Part shown: in pieces, positions 8,619 to 17,154 of the stretch
Layout of the letters: every line of letters starts with the position of its first letter
Numbering within the stretch: the stretch's first letter is position 1
NCBI GenBank assembly: GCA_963792675.1
Contig: CAWBWT010000002.1
Coordinates: 2,170,001 to 2,234,000 of the forward strand
DNA: 64,000 nucleotides
Direction of reading: 5' to 3'
From: JBBROS01 sp963792675
GTDB lineage: Bacteria > Pseudomonadota > Alphaproteobacteria > Acetobacterales > Acetobacteraceae
Position numbers and translations under genes: made by a program
The notes under the pieces: model-generated
The model's database searches: none
Seen by the model: only the letters and a program-made list of their open reading frames with translations
What the model was told of the DNA's origin: nothing

Positions 8619-10214
8619 TCAGAGCCCGAGCGAAGGCTGCTTTGGCGTGATTGCCGGCCCCGTCGCATGCGGCTTGGTGCCATCGGCGGTGACCGTCTTG
8701 TCGCCGTCGGCGAACCGTACCGTCAGGCGAGCGGCGGGGCGGACCGCGGCAGCGCGGGTCACGGCGTGGCCGGCATTGTCCAGCACCACGGCATAGCCGC
8801 GCGCCAGCACCGCCGCGTGGGACACGCTTTCGAGGCGGGACGCGGTCGCCTCAAGCCGGGTCCGCGCTTCACGCAGCGACGAGTGCAGCGCCGCCGGGGA
8901 CAGCCGGGCTGCCACCCGCGCCTCACGCTCGCGATGCCGCCCGGCCGCGCGCTGCAGCGCCGCCGACAGCCCCGAGCCGGCCAGACGCAGCCCGGCCCGC
9001 GACGACGCCACCAGCAGCAGCGGGGTCGGCAACCGCGCCTCGGCGAGGCCGCCGCGGCGGCGCGCGACCAGGTTGGGCAACGCCAGCAGCAGCCGGTCCG
9101 CCTGCGCCCGCAACGCCTGGCGCGCGCCGCGCACGAGGCCGGGCAGGTCGGGGATCTGCCGCTCCGCCCGCGCCAGCGCCGCCCGGCGCGCCACCAGCAG
9201 GTTCGGCATCGCCAAGGCGAGGCGCTGGCCGCGGTCGTCGAGCCGCTGCCGGGCGCCGCCGAGCAAGCCGGGAAGGTCGGGGAGAGCATGCGCCGCGACG
9301 CCGAGCCGCAGCCGCCGCTCTTGCGTCACCCGGTGCAGCGCGCCGGCCAGGCGGGCGGCCTCCTGCGCGATGGTCGCCACCAGCTCGGTGCGCGACGGCA
9401 CGGCCAGCTCCGCGGCCGCCGTGGGAGTCGGTGCCCGGCGATCGGCGGCGAGGTCGATCAGCGTGTGGTCGGTCTCGTGTCCCACCGCCGAGATGACAGG
9501 GATGCGGCAGAGTGCGGCGGCGCGCACCACGACCTCCTCGTTGAACGCCATCAGGTCCTCGAGACTGCCGCCGCCGCGCGCCACGATCAGCACGTCCGGC
9601 CGCGCCGGCGAGCCGCCGGGGGCGATCCTGTCGAAGCCGGCGATCGCCGCGGCAATTTTCTCCGCCGCTCCTTCGCCCTGCACCGGGACCGGCCAGACGA
9701 GCACCGGGCGGGGAAACCGCCTGGCGATCGTCGTGCGGATGTCATGCAACACCGCGCCGGACGCCGATGTCACGACGCCGACCACGGCCGGGAGCAGCGG
9801 GATGTGCCGCTTGCGTGCCGCGTCGAACAGACCCTCCTCGGCCAGCCGCTTGCGCAGCAGCTCGATCCGCGCGAGCAGCGCGCCGGCGCCCGCATATTCC
9901 ATGCGTTCGACCACGAGCTGATACGAGCTGCGGTCGCCGTAGGCGCTGACCCGGCCGGTGGCGATCACCTCGACGCCGTTCTCCGGCACCAGACCGAGCT
10001 TGCTGACGGCGCTCTTCCAAACGACGCCGGCGATCTTGCCGCCCTCGTCCTTCAGGGAAAAGTACATGTGGCCGGAGGGGTAGCGCTTGTACTCGGTGAT
10101 CTCGCCGCGCACCCGCACCCGGCCGAACGCACCCTCCAGCGTGCGCTTCACGGCGCCGGAGATCTCGCTGACGGTGTATTCGGGAACGTTGGTGGTGGCG
10201 GTCGCAGTGTCCAT
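8619..10214 (-). CDS. xseA: Exodeoxyribonuclease VII large subunit
   Basis: This 531-residue subunit, with XseB, degrades single-stranded DNA in both directions in the cytoplasm. The N-terminal OB-fold (EYTVSEISGAVKRTLEGAFG) is followed by the catalytic core with SGHMYFSLKDEGGKIAGVVW, GVVTSASGAVLHDI, VARGGGSLEDLMAFN and SAVGHETDHTLIDLAADRRAPTP-type sequence. A long arginine- and alanine-rich helical region fills residues 270-470. The protein is longer than the E. coli enzyme (456), mainly in that helical region, as in other alphaproteobacteria. The ATG at 10212-10214 starts MDTATATTNV. It is divergent from purD with only about 50 bases between, a common arrangement in this group. Confidence 0.95.
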   Translation of the reverse strand: MDTATATTNVPEYTVSEISGAVKRTLEGAFGRVRVRGEITEYKRYPSGHMYFSLKDEGGKIAGVVWKSAVSKLGLVPENGVEVIATGRVSAYGDRSSYQLVVERMEYAGAGALLARIELLRKRLAEEGLFDAARKRHIPLLPAVVGVVTSASGAVLHDIRTTIARRFPRPVLVWPVPVQGEGAAEKIAAAIAGFDRIAPGGSPARPDVLIVARGGGSLEDLMAFNEEVVVRAAALCRIPVISAVGHETDHTLIDLAADRRAPTPTAAAELAVPSRTELVATIAQEAARLAGALHRVTQERRLRLGVAAHALPDLPGLLGGARQRLDDRGQRLALAMPNLLVARRAALARAERQIPDLPGLVRGARQALRAQADRLLLALPNLVARRRGGLAEARLPTPLLLVASSRAGLRLAGSGLSAALQRAAGRHREREARVAARLSPAALHSSLREARTRLEATASRLESVSHAAVLARGYAVVLDNAGHAVTRAAAVRPAARLTVRFADGDKTVTADGTKPHATGPAITPKQPSLGL

Positions 10215-10265
10215 GCGCCGACCCTATGCTACAGCGGCGGCAGTGCGAAGCGGGCGGAGAACGGC

Positions 10266-11534
10266 ATGCGGGTTCTGGTGGTGGGCAATGGCGGCCGCGA
10301 GCACGCGCTGACCTGGGCGTTGTCCGCCTCGCCGGTACTCACGAAGCTGTTCGTGGCGCCGGGCAATCCGGGCACCGCGGCGCTCGCCACCAACGTGCCG
10401 ATCGGCGCCATGCACATCGAGCGGCTGGTGCAGTTCGCCCGCGACGAGCAGATCGACCTCGTGGTGCCTGGCCCCGAGGCGCCGCTGGTGGCCGGGCTCG
10501 CGGACGCGTTGGCCGAGGCCGGCATTCGCTGCTGCGGCCCCACACGGGCGGCAGCGCAGCTCGAAGGCAGCAAGGCGTTCGCGAAGGCTTTGTGCGACGA
10601 GGCCGGCATCCCGACCGCGCGCTGGGAGCGCTTCGAGGACGCGGCCGCCGCGATCGAATTCGTGCGCCGCCGCGGTGCGCCGATCGTGGTCAAGGCGGAC
10701 GGGCTCGCCGCCGGCAAGGGGGTGGTGGTGGCCGCAACCGAGGCCGAGGCCGAGGCCGCGGTCGCAGCGCTGATGGAAAATGGCGGCCCGGTGGTAATCG
10801 AGGAGTGCATGACCGGCGAGGAGGTGAGCCTGTTCGCGCTGTGCGACGGCATCGATTCGGTGTTCCTTGGCGCCGCGCAGGACCACAAGCGGGTCGGCGA
10901 CGGCGATGTCGGGCCCAACACCGGCGGCATGGGCGCCTTTTCACCGGTCGCCGGCTTCGACGCGGCGCAGGCAATGGACGGGTTCATCCGCCCCGCCCTG
11001 GCCGCGCTGGCGGCTCGCGGCACGCCGTTCCGCGGCATCCTGTTCGCCGGCCTCATGCTCACGCCGGACGGGGCCAAGCTCGTGGAATACAACGTGCGGT
11101 TCGGCGACCCGGAATGCCAGGCGCTGCTGCCGCGCCTGCGCAGCGACCTGCTGCCGGGCCTGATCGCGGCCTGCGATGGCGAGTTGGCGCAGTTCGACCT
11201 GCGCTGGCGCGACGAGGCGGCGGTGGCGGTGGTGATGGCCGCCGAGGGTTACCCGGCCGAGCCGAAGGGCGGCACCGTGATCGACGGGCTGGAAGCGGCC
11301 GCGGCCGAGCCCGGCGCGCTGGTATTCCAGGCCGGCACGCGGGTGGCGGACGGGCGTCTGCTGGCCGATGGCGGCCGGGTGCTGACGATCTGCGGCACCG
11401 GCCCCGACGTGGCCGCCGCCCGCGCCGTCGCCTACGCCGCGGTGGATCACGTGCGCTGGCCGGAAGGGTTCTGCCGCCGTGACATTGGTGCGCGGGCACC
11501 CTCCCGCGAAGTCGGGGCGCGGGCGCCCGTCTGA
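10266..11534 (+). CDS. purD: Phosphoribosylamine-glycine ligase
   Basis: PurD joins phosphoribosylamine and glycine with ATP in purine synthesis. The 422-residue protein starts MRVLVVGNGGREHALTWAL, has the ATP-grasp signature VVKADGLAAGKGVVV, the segment GDVGPNTGGMGAFSPV and the metal-site VEYNVRFGDPECQAL. The usual family end is near FCRRDIG. Here about 15 extra residues follow (ARAPSREVGARAPV), made by a short imperfect repeat in the DNA just before the stop. The ATG 10266 matches the family start exactly. The MFS gene starts 7 bases after the stop, so the two may be co-transcribed. Confidence 0.95.
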   Translation: MRVLVVGNGGREHALTWALSASPVLTKLFVAPGNPGTAALATNVPIGAMHIERLVQFARDEQIDLVVPGPEAPLVAGLADALAEAGIRCCGPTRAAAQLEGSKAFAKALCDEAGIPTARWERFEDAAAAIEFVRRRGAPIVVKADGLAAGKGVVVAATEAEAEAAVAALMENGGPVVIEECMTGEEVSLFALCDGIDSVFLGAAQDHKRVGDGDVGPNTGGMGAFSPVAGFDAAQAMDGFIRPALAALAARGTPFRGILFAGLMLTPDGAKLVEYNVRFGDPECQALLPRLRSDLLPGLIAACDGELAQFDLRWRDEAAVAVVMAAEGYPAEPKGGTVIDGLEAAAAEPGALVFQAGTRVADGRLLADGGRVLTICGTGPDVAAARAVAYAAVDHVRWPEGFCRRDIGARAPSREVGARAPV

Positions 11535-11541
11535 ACTGCCA

Positions 11542-12774
11542 ATGTCGCCCGTCGCGCACCTCGCCGCGATCAACTTCTTCACCGGCGATATCCAGGGCGG
11601 TCTCGGCCCGTTTCTCTCCACCTGGCTGGCCGAGAACGGGCATTGGAGCCCCGCCCGGGTCGGCGTGATCACGACGCTGGTCGGGCTCGGCGGCATGCTC
11701 CTGAACGGCCCGGCCGGGTGGCTTGTCGACCAGACGCGGCACCCGCGGCGGCTGCTCGGCCTGTCCTGCGGCGGTATCCTGGCCGGAACGGTGCTGCTGG
11801 CGCAGGCGCAATCGACCGTCGCAGTCCTGTCGGCGCAGTTGCTGGCGGCGGCGGGCGGCACGCTGCTGCTGCCGGCGCTGACCCTGCTGACGCTGGGGAT
11901 CGTGGGCAAGTCCGGCTTCCCCCAACAGCAGGCGCGCAACCAGGCGTTCAACCATGCCGGCATCGTCTCGGCGGCGGTGCTGATTTATGTCCTGAGTTCG
12001 CTGCTCGGCGGGGTGGCGCCGTTCTACGTGCTGGGCGGCATGGCGACGACCGCAATCATTGCGGTGGCGACGACGCCCGGCGCGGCGTTCAACGGCCGCC
12101 GCGCGCATGGCTGGCACGAGGACGAGCCGGACGAGCAGGAGCACCGTTCCTCGTTGCGCGACCTATTCCGGCAGCGCTCGCTGCTGCTGCTCGCTTTGGC
12201 GCTGGCTTCGTTCAATCTCAGCAGCGGCAGCATGCTGTCGCTGGTCTCGCAGCGGCTGGTGGCAAACGGCCACGATGCCAACCAATGGACGGCGATCTAC
12301 GTCGTGACGGCGCAGATGACGATGATTCCGGTGGCGCTGTGGGCCGGGTCGCTGGCCAACCAGCGCGGGCGGCGGCACCTCCTGCTGCTGGCCTGCCTCG
12401 CACAGCCAATTCGTGCGCTGCTGTGCGCGACCGTCACCGACCCGCTCTGGCTGGTCCCTGCGGAGGTTCTGGACGGCATCGCCTCGGGCCTGCTCGGTGT
12501 CGCGACACCGGTGCTGGTGGCCGATCTGACTTGGGGCACGGGCCGCACCCAGACGGCGCTCGGCGGCCTGAACACGCTGCAAGGTGCCGGCGGCGCGCTG
12601 TCCGGCGTGCTCGGCGGGACGATGGCGGGCTGGTTCGGCTGGAGCGGCACCTTCCTCGTGCTGCTGATCCCGGCGCTGGCCGCCGTCGCGATCGCATGGC
12701 GGCTCGAGGAGACGCGCGAAGCCGAGACCGCGAACGTCTCGCGCGCGCAGCGGCAGTTGCGCGCCGCAGCTTAG
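11542..12774 (+). CDS. Major facilitator superfamily transporter
   Basis: This 410-residue integral membrane protein has about 12 hydrophobic segments. The start MSPVAHLAAINFFTGDIQGG is typical of a subgroup of MFS permeases whose N-terminus reads INFF..D...GLGPFL. Further helices include the glycine-rich GVITTLVGLGGMLLNGPAGW (loop 2-3 motif region, followed by QTRHPRRLLG). A central cytoplasmic loop holds HEDEPDEQEHRSSL. I used the ATG at 11542, just after the purD stop, rather than an upstream in-frame GTG inside purD. The transported compound cannot be read from the sequence. Confidence 0.88.
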   Translation: MSPVAHLAAINFFTGDIQGGLGPFLSTWLAENGHWSPARVGVITTLVGLGGMLLNGPAGWLVDQTRHPRRLLGLSCGGILAGTVLLAQAQSTVAVLSAQLLAAAGGTLLLPALTLLTLGIVGKSGFPQQQARNQAFNHAGIVSAAVLIYVLSSLLGGVAPFYVLGGMATTAIIAVATTPGAAFNGRRAHGWHEDEPDEQEHRSSLRDLFRQRSLLLLALALASFNLSSGSMLSLVSQRLVANGHDANQWTAIYVVTAQMTMIPVALWAGSLANQRGRRHLLLLACLAQPIRALLCATVTDPLWLVPAEVLDGIASGLLGVATPVLVADLTWGTGRTQTALGGLNTLQGAGGALSGVLGGTMAGWFGWSGTFLVLLIPALAAVAIAWRLEETREAETANVSRAQRQLRAAA

Positions 12775-12785
12775 CGGGATTGCCG

Positions 12786-12802
12786 CGTCCCCCGCCGGGA
12801 CG
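12786..12802. terminator. Short GC-rich hairpin after the MFS gene
   Basis: CGTCCC and GGGACG form a perfect six-pair stem around a five-base loop, 12 bases after the MFS stop and 31 bases before the next start. No run of T follows, so intrinsic termination is possible but unproven. Confidence 0.3.
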
Positions 12803-12832
12803 TACCGTCAACGGCGCAACCGAGGAGCCACC

Positions 12833-13231
12833 ATGGCCACCGTCCGACTGCTGAGCGACGCCGAGCTGCCGCCCGAAGCGGCAGCGGTGTTCGCCGACAT
12901 CCGCGCCGCCCGCGGCGACGACTACGTCAACGATTTCTGGCGTGGCCTCGCGCACGACCCGGCCACGCTGCGGCGCACCTGGGAGTTGCTCAAGGCGGTG
13001 ATGGGCCCCGGCGCGCTGGAGCCGAAGGTCAAGGAGATGATCTACCTCGCGGTCTCGATCGCGCAGGGCTGCGAATACTGCATCCACTCGCACACGGCGT
13101 CGGGTCGGGCCAAGGGCATGACCGAAGCCGAGCACGGCGAGCTGCTCGCCATCGTCGGCATGGCGGCGCAAACCAACCGCATGGTGCAGGGGCTCGGCAT
13201 CCCGCCCGACGCCCGCTACCGCGTCGAGTGA
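12833..13231 (+). CDS. Carboxymuconolactone decarboxylase / AhpD-like family protein
   Basis: This 132-residue protein of the AhpD/CMD fold carries the redox motif CEYCIHSH, the CxxCxxxH signature of AhpD-like peroxidase partners and related thiol proteins. The preceding helix KVKEMIYLAVSIAQG is the usual family helix. Such proteins reduce peroxides or act as disulfide reductases in the cytoplasm. The start ATG follows a GGAG-like ribosome site (gaggagcc). The kynureninase gene begins 11 bases downstream on the same strand, which suggests co-transcription. A role beyond thiol redox chemistry is not indicated. Confidence 0.85.
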   Translation: MATVRLLSDAELPPEAAAVFADIRAARGDDYVNDFWRGLAHDPATLRRTWELLKAVMGPGALEPKVKEMIYLAVSIAQGCEYCIHSHTASGRAKGMTEAEHGELLAIVGMAAQTNRMVQGLGIPPDARYRVE

Positions 13232-13241
13232 ACGTTCCCGA

Positions 13242-14477
13242 GTGAGGGTGCTCAGCCGGGCGGATTGCGAGGCGCTGGACCGGGCCGACCCGCTGGCGCC
13301 GGTCCGCGACGCGTTCACGCTGCCCCGCGGCCTCGTCTACCTCGACGGCAACTCGCTCGGCGCCCTGCCGCGGGCGACGCCGGGCCGGGTCGCGGCGGTG
13401 ATCGAGCAGGAATGGGGGCAGGGGCTGATCGGCTCGTGGAACGACGCCGGCTGGATCGGCCTGGGCGCCGCCGTCGGGGACAAGCTGGCCCGGCTGATCG
13501 GCGCCGCGCCGGGCACGGTGATGGCGGCCGACTCGACTTCGGTGAACGTGTTCAAGCTGCTGGCCGTCGCCCTCGGCTTGCGGCCTGGCCGCCGGGTGAT
13601 CCTGGCCGAAACCGGAAGCTTCCCGACCGACAGCTACATCGCCGAGGGATTGGTGGCGCTGCTGGGGCAGGGCCACGAGCTGCGCATGGTGACGGCCGCG
13701 GAGATCGGTGCGGCGCTCGGGCCCGACGTCGCGGTGCTGATGCTGACCCATGTCGATTATCGCACCGGCGCCATGCACGATATGGCGGCGCTCACCGCGG
13801 CGGCGCATGCGGCGGGCGCGCTGGCGCTGTGGGACCTGGCGCACTCGGCCGGCGCCGTGCCGGTCGAGCTCGAAGCGGCGGGGGCGGACCTCGCAGTCGG
13901 CTGCGGCTACAAATTCCTCAACGGCGGCCCCGGCGCGCCGGCGTTCCTCTACGTCGCCGAGCCGCTGCAGGCGGCGGCGCGCTTTCCGCTGACCGGCTGG
14001 CTGGGCCATGCCGAGCCGTTCGGCTTCCTGCCCGGCTACGATCCTGCCCCGGGCATCGCCCGTTCCGTGGTCGGCACGCCGCCGATCCTTGCCATGGCCG
14101 CGCTCGAAGTCGGCGTGGACCTCGCGCTAGGGGCGCCGATCGGCGAGGTGCGGGCCAAGTCGCTGCGGCAATCGACGCTGCTGATCGAGCTTGCCGCCCG
14201 GCGCTGCCCCGGCCTCGAATGCGCGACGCCGGCCGACGAAGCCCGGCGCGGCAGCCAGGTGTCGTTCCGCCACCCCGAAGCCTATGCGGTGATGCAGGCG
14301 CTGATCGCCCGCGGCGTGGTCGGGGATTTCCGCACGCCCGACATCATCCGCTTCGGCATCACCCCACTTTATCTGCGCTACACCGATGTGTGGGATGCGG
14401 TGTCGGTGCTGGCCGAGGTGCTGTCGACCGGCTGCTGGCAGGACGGCGTCTCCCAGCCCCGCAAGCGTGTGACCTGA
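13242..14477 (+). CDS. kynU: Kynureninase
   Basis: Kynureninase is a PLP enzyme that cleaves kynurenine to anthranilate and alanine in tryptophan breakdown. The 411-residue protein starts at GTG 13242 (MRVLSRADCEALDRADPL) and shows VYLDGNSLGALPRATP, LTHVDYRTGAMHDM, DLAHSAGAVPVEL and the PLP-lysine region GCGYKFLNGGPGAP. The C-terminal FRTPDIIRFGITPLYLRY is also characteristic. Neither a tryptophan dioxygenase nor a kynurenine formamidase gene lies within the window, so the rest of the pathway must be elsewhere. It follows the AhpD-like gene by 11 bases. Confidence 0.93.
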   Translation: MRVLSRADCEALDRADPLAPVRDAFTLPRGLVYLDGNSLGALPRATPGRVAAVIEQEWGQGLIGSWNDAGWIGLGAAVGDKLARLIGAAPGTVMAADSTSVNVFKLLAVALGLRPGRRVILAETGSFPTDSYIAEGLVALLGQGHELRMVTAAEIGAALGPDVAVLMLTHVDYRTGAMHDMAALTAAAHAAGALALWDLAHSAGAVPVELEAAGADLAVGCGYKFLNGGPGAPAFLYVAEPLQAAARFPLTGWLGHAEPFGFLPGYDPAPGIARSVVGTPPILAMAALEVGVDLALGAPIGEVRAKSLRQSTLLIELAARRCPGLECATPADEARRGSQVSFRHPEAYAVMQALIARGVVGDFRTPDIIRFGITPLYLRYTDVWDAVSVLAEVLSTGCWQDGVSQPRKRVT

Positions 14478-14484
14478 GCAGCGG

Positions 14485-15573
14485 CTACAGGTGAGTGATC
14501 ACCATGTAGTCCCCGGCGTCCTGATGGCCGTACTCGATCCGCAGCGCGCCCAGATCGGCCGACGTCAGGCCCGTCAGCGTCAGCGACGCGTTGACCCCCG
14601 TCCCGGCGCCGCCGATCTCGGCATGCAGCGTCAGCCCCTTGGCGCCAACGGCGCCTTCATTGTCGGCCCAGGCGATCGTGGACGCGCCTTGGTGGAACCC
14701 CCAGAACGTCACGGCGTCGCCGGCGTGAAAGTTCACCACCGTGTCCCAGACGCTGCCGGCGATGTGGGTGGCGTTGACGAAGAAGGTGTCGGTGCCGGCC
14801 CCGGCGACCGTGCCGGTCAGGTAGTTGCTGCCCTCGCCGGCGTCCAGCACGTTGCGGCCGGTCGCGACCGAAAGCGCGTCGTTGCCGAAGCCGGTCACCA
14901 GGAACACGTTGGCCGTCGAGGTCGCGACATTCAGCGAGTCGGTCGTGACCTGGATCGACTGATAATCGAGGTAGGGCACGGGCCCGACATAGGCGTCCAT
15001 CGCGCCCGCGCTCGAGACGCCGGTGGTCGTGTCCTGCTGGGCGGCGAAGCTGGGCGGCCCGTACAGGGCCTGGATCCCCGCGATATCTTCCGCGCTGAGG
15101 CCGCGATTGGCGCCGGACAGCTCCGGAAACATGATCGCTCCGGCGCTGTCGGAATGGCCGAGGCCGAGCGAGTGGCCGATCTCGTGCAGGGCGGCTTGGT
15201 AGAAAGTGGAGTTGGTGCCGGCAAAGGTGAGCGTGCCGCCTTGGTTGACGACCGGCTCCACCGACGGGTCGACGAGCTTCACGGTCTCGCCGGGAAGCGC
15301 CTGTGGCGTCGTGGCGTAGGTGGTCAGTCCGAGTTGGGAGGTCGGCAGGATCGCGTAGCCGACCAGGATATCGGCGCTGCCTTCCTGCGCGGCCGAAACT
15401 TCCTTGAAGGTGATCCCGCTCACGGCGCTCCAGGCCTTGAACGCTTGGCGCACGACGGCCTGCTGCGCCGGGTCGGTGATGGCGCCGGAGAAGGTGCCGT
15501 TCGCTTGGTCGGCGAAGGTGTAGGTGACGTTCTTGTCCGAGGACCAGGAGAAACCGAGCAGCTTGTATGTCAT
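14485..15573 (-). CDS. Secreted matrixin/serralysin-like zinc metalloprotease
   Basis: The 362-residue protein has the metzincin zinc site HEIGHSLGLGHSD at about residues 130-142 and a likely Met-turn methionine in GAIMFPELSG near residue 148. The N-terminal half resembles the matrixin catalytic domain (VRQAFKAWSAVSGITFKEV). The C-terminal half has a hemolysin-like segment with FGNDALSVATGRNVLDAGEG and ends in a hydrophobic strand-rich region. No signal peptide is visible. Together with the repeat-like C-terminus this suggests type I secretion, by inference. I chose ATG 15573; an in-frame GTG at 15609 would add 12 residues. It is convergent with kynU. Confidence 0.85.
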   Translation of the reverse strand: MTYKLLGFSWSSDKNVTYTFADQANGTFSGAITDPAQQAVVRQAFKAWSAVSGITFKEVSAAQEGSADILVGYAILPTSQLGLTTYATTPQALPGETVKLVDPSVEPVVNQGGTLTFAGTNSTFYQAALHEIGHSLGLGHSDSAGAIMFPELSGANRGLSAEDIAGIQALYGPPSFAAQQDTTTGVSSAGAMDAYVGPVPYLDYQSIQVTTDSLNVATSTANVFLVTGFGNDALSVATGRNVLDAGEGSNYLTGTVAGAGTDTFFVNATHIAGSVWDTVVNFHAGDAVTFWGFHQGASTIAWADNEGAVGAKGLTLHAEIGGAGTGVNASLTLTGLTSADLGALRIEYGHQDAGDYMVITHL

Positions 15574-15589
15574 GGGCGTGGACCATTGG

Positions 15590-15603
15590 TTCGCTAACGT
15601 AAC
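15590..15603. promoter_or_regulatory. Candidate shared upstream element (metalloprotease copy)
   Basis: TTCGCTAACGTAAC lies about 17 bases upstream of the protease ATG. It matches 10 of 14 positions of TTCGTTACGCTAAC upstream of the PEP-CTERM gene, in the same orientation to its gene. It is a candidate operator or activator site; the factor is unknown. Confidence 0.3.
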
Positions 15604-15691
15604 ATACACGACGCCATGCGCCTGCGAAGGACCAGTGCCGCTCCGAAACGGATGATTTTGTTGGAAAGGGTAGGCCGCGGACGAAGCCGGT

Positions 15692-16507
15692 TCAGCCGGC
15701 GCAGGTCGGCTTGCGCTTCCGCAACAGGACCGAGCTGGCGGCAGTCAGCAGCAGGGCCACCGTCAGGCCGGCCAGGGTCGAGGGTTCGGGAACGGCGACG
15801 GCAGGGGGCTGACCCGAGCCAGGCGTGCTGGGCGAGGCCGGCAGCCCATCGGTCGGGTTGGGCGTGGTCGGGTTGGGTGCCGGGGCCGGGTAAGTCGCCA
15901 TCGACGGTCCCGACGAAAAACCCGGGGGTACTCTCCACGGGGTCGTGGCGCCGCTCGCGGGAGTTGCCAGCAGCGTGGCCGGCGAGGTGCCCACCGCGGC
16001 GACCGTTCCGGCGCCCGCCAACGCCGCCAACACTGCGGCCGCCTTGACTAGGCTGCCGGCTCCGCCCAGCGCGCTCAGGCCCGGAACCCCGCCGCCCGCC
16101 ACGCCCGCCACACCCCGGCGCGCACCGCGTGCGGCGATCCCGGCTGCCGCCTCGGTGCTCGACGCCATGGCCGAGCGTAAGGCCGCCAAATCTGTGGCGG
16201 AAGCGAGGTGCTGGTCCGGCGGCCGCACGCAGGCCGCGGCTGAATCCGTCGGTGGTAGCCCGTGATGCGCCCCGTGATGGGCACCGTGGGACGGTCCATG
16301 GTGAGCGGCGTGAGGGTGCGCGTGCGACGCTGCCGGATGGTGCGCGTGGTGCGGACCGGGAGGTGGATGATGCGGGTGCGGAGCGCCGTGTCCCGGTCCC
16401 GCGCCCGCCGGCGGCGGCGCCGATGCCGACGCCTCGGCCGGACCGTGCGGAACGGCGCGGACCGGGGGCGAGCTAGCCTGGACGAGGGGGTGGCAGGGGA
16501 TCGACAC
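15692..16507 (-). CDS. Histidine-rich PEP-CTERM sorting-domain protein
   Basis: The C-terminus shows a PEP-CTERM tripartite sorting signal: VPEPST near residue 239, a hydrophobic helix (LAGLTVALLLTAASSVLL) and a basic tail RKRK. Exosortase systems recognise such signals. Residues 40-82 hold 18 histidines in short HH, HAHH and HGAHHG runs, a likely metal-binding stretch. A second hydrophobic segment (residues about 150-170, LVKAAAVLAALAGAGTVAAV) sits in the middle, followed by a Pro/Thr-rich linker. No ordinary N-terminal signal peptide is visible, so either the middle helix is a signal anchor or the GTG start at 16507 is wrong. No exosortase gene is in the window. Confidence 0.65.
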   Translation of the reverse strand: MSIPCHPLVQASSPPVRAVPHGPAEASASAPPPAGAGPGHGAPHPHHPPPGPHHAHHPAASHAHPHAAHHGPSHGAHHGAHHGLPPTDSAAACVRPPDQHLASATDLAALRSAMASSTEAAAGIAARGARRGVAGVAGGGVPGLSALGGAGSLVKAAAVLAALAGAGTVAAVGTSPATLLATPASGATTPWRVPPGFSSGPSMATYPAPAPNPTTPNPTDGLPASPSTPGSGQPPAVAVPEPSTLAGLTVALLLTAASSVLLRKRKPTCAG

Positions 16508-16562
16508 AGAGGAGCGGTCTCGTCAAAGGCAGGGCGGGGAAGCCCTCCTCCAGTGTGCTTAG

Positions 16563-16576
16563 TTCGTTACGCTAAC
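16563..16576. promoter_or_regulatory. Candidate shared upstream element (PEP-CTERM gene copy)
   Basis: TTCGTTACGCTAAC lies 56 bases upstream of the GTG start of the histidine-rich gene. Its close relative TTTGTTACGCAAC occurs in reverse orientation upstream of the exported GlcG-like gene at 24254-24266, and a looser copy precedes the metalloprotease gene. Confidence 0.33.
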
Positions 16577-16646
16577 AAGTCACGAAACGTCGGGAAACGC
16601 CAGGCAATGCCCCAACCAAAGCACAGATGAACAGAAGCGCCGCCGT

Positions 16647-17105
16647 TCACCCGTCAACGCAGTCCGGACCTCGGCTCCGCAGCAGGGCGAAGAACGCCCG
16701 CAGCAGGTCGCCGCACTCGGTTTCGCGCACCCCGCCGATCACGTCGGGGCGGTGCAGGCACGACGGCAGCTGGAACAAGCGCGGGCCATGGTCGATGCCG
16801 CCGCCCTTCGGGTCGTAGGCGCCAAACACCACGCGGGCGACCCGGAAATGCACGGCGGCGGCGGCGCACATCGGGCAGGGCTCCAACGTAACCACCAGCG
16901 TGCAGCCCGGCAGCCGCGGCGAGCCCAGCGCTCGCGCGGCGGCGCGCAAGGCCAGCAGCTCGGCATGGGCGCCGGCATCCCGGTCGCCCTCCACCCGGTT
17001 GCCGCACGCCGCCAGCACCGCGCCGTCCGGCCCGAGCACCACGGCGCCAACCGGCACCTCGCCGCGCGCGGCCGCTGCCCGCGCCTCGCGCAGGGCAAGC
17101 CCCAT
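16647..17105 (-). CDS. tadA: tRNA-specific adenosine deaminase / nucleoside deaminase
   Basis: TadA converts wobble adenosine 34 of tRNA-Arg(ACG) to inosine. The zinc and catalytic motifs are present: HAELLALRAA (His and catalytic Glu) and LEPCPMCAAAAVHF (two Cys ligands), followed by VVFGAYDPKGGGIDHG. I chose ATG 17105, which gives 152 residues and the family start MGLALREARAAAARGEVPVG. An upstream in-frame start would overlap the divergent amidotransferase gene and adds non-family sequence. The next gene on the plus strand begins 50 bases away. Confidence 0.9.
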   Translation of the reverse strand: MGLALREARAAAARGEVPVGAVVLGPDGAVLAACGNRVEGDRDAGAHAELLALRAAARALGSPRLPGCTLVVTLEPCPMCAAAAVHFRVARVVFGAYDPKGGGIDHGPRLFQLPSCLHRPDVIGGVRETECGDLLRAFFALLRSRGPDCVDG

Positions 17106-17154
17106 GGGGCCGCCGCTTGCGGCGCCGACCCCGAGGGGTCTACTCACGGCGCTT

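Noticed and set aside
12786..12802. A strong intrinsic terminator after the MFS gene
   Set aside because: The stem is only six pairs and has no T-run, so I list it only as a low-confidence hairpin.
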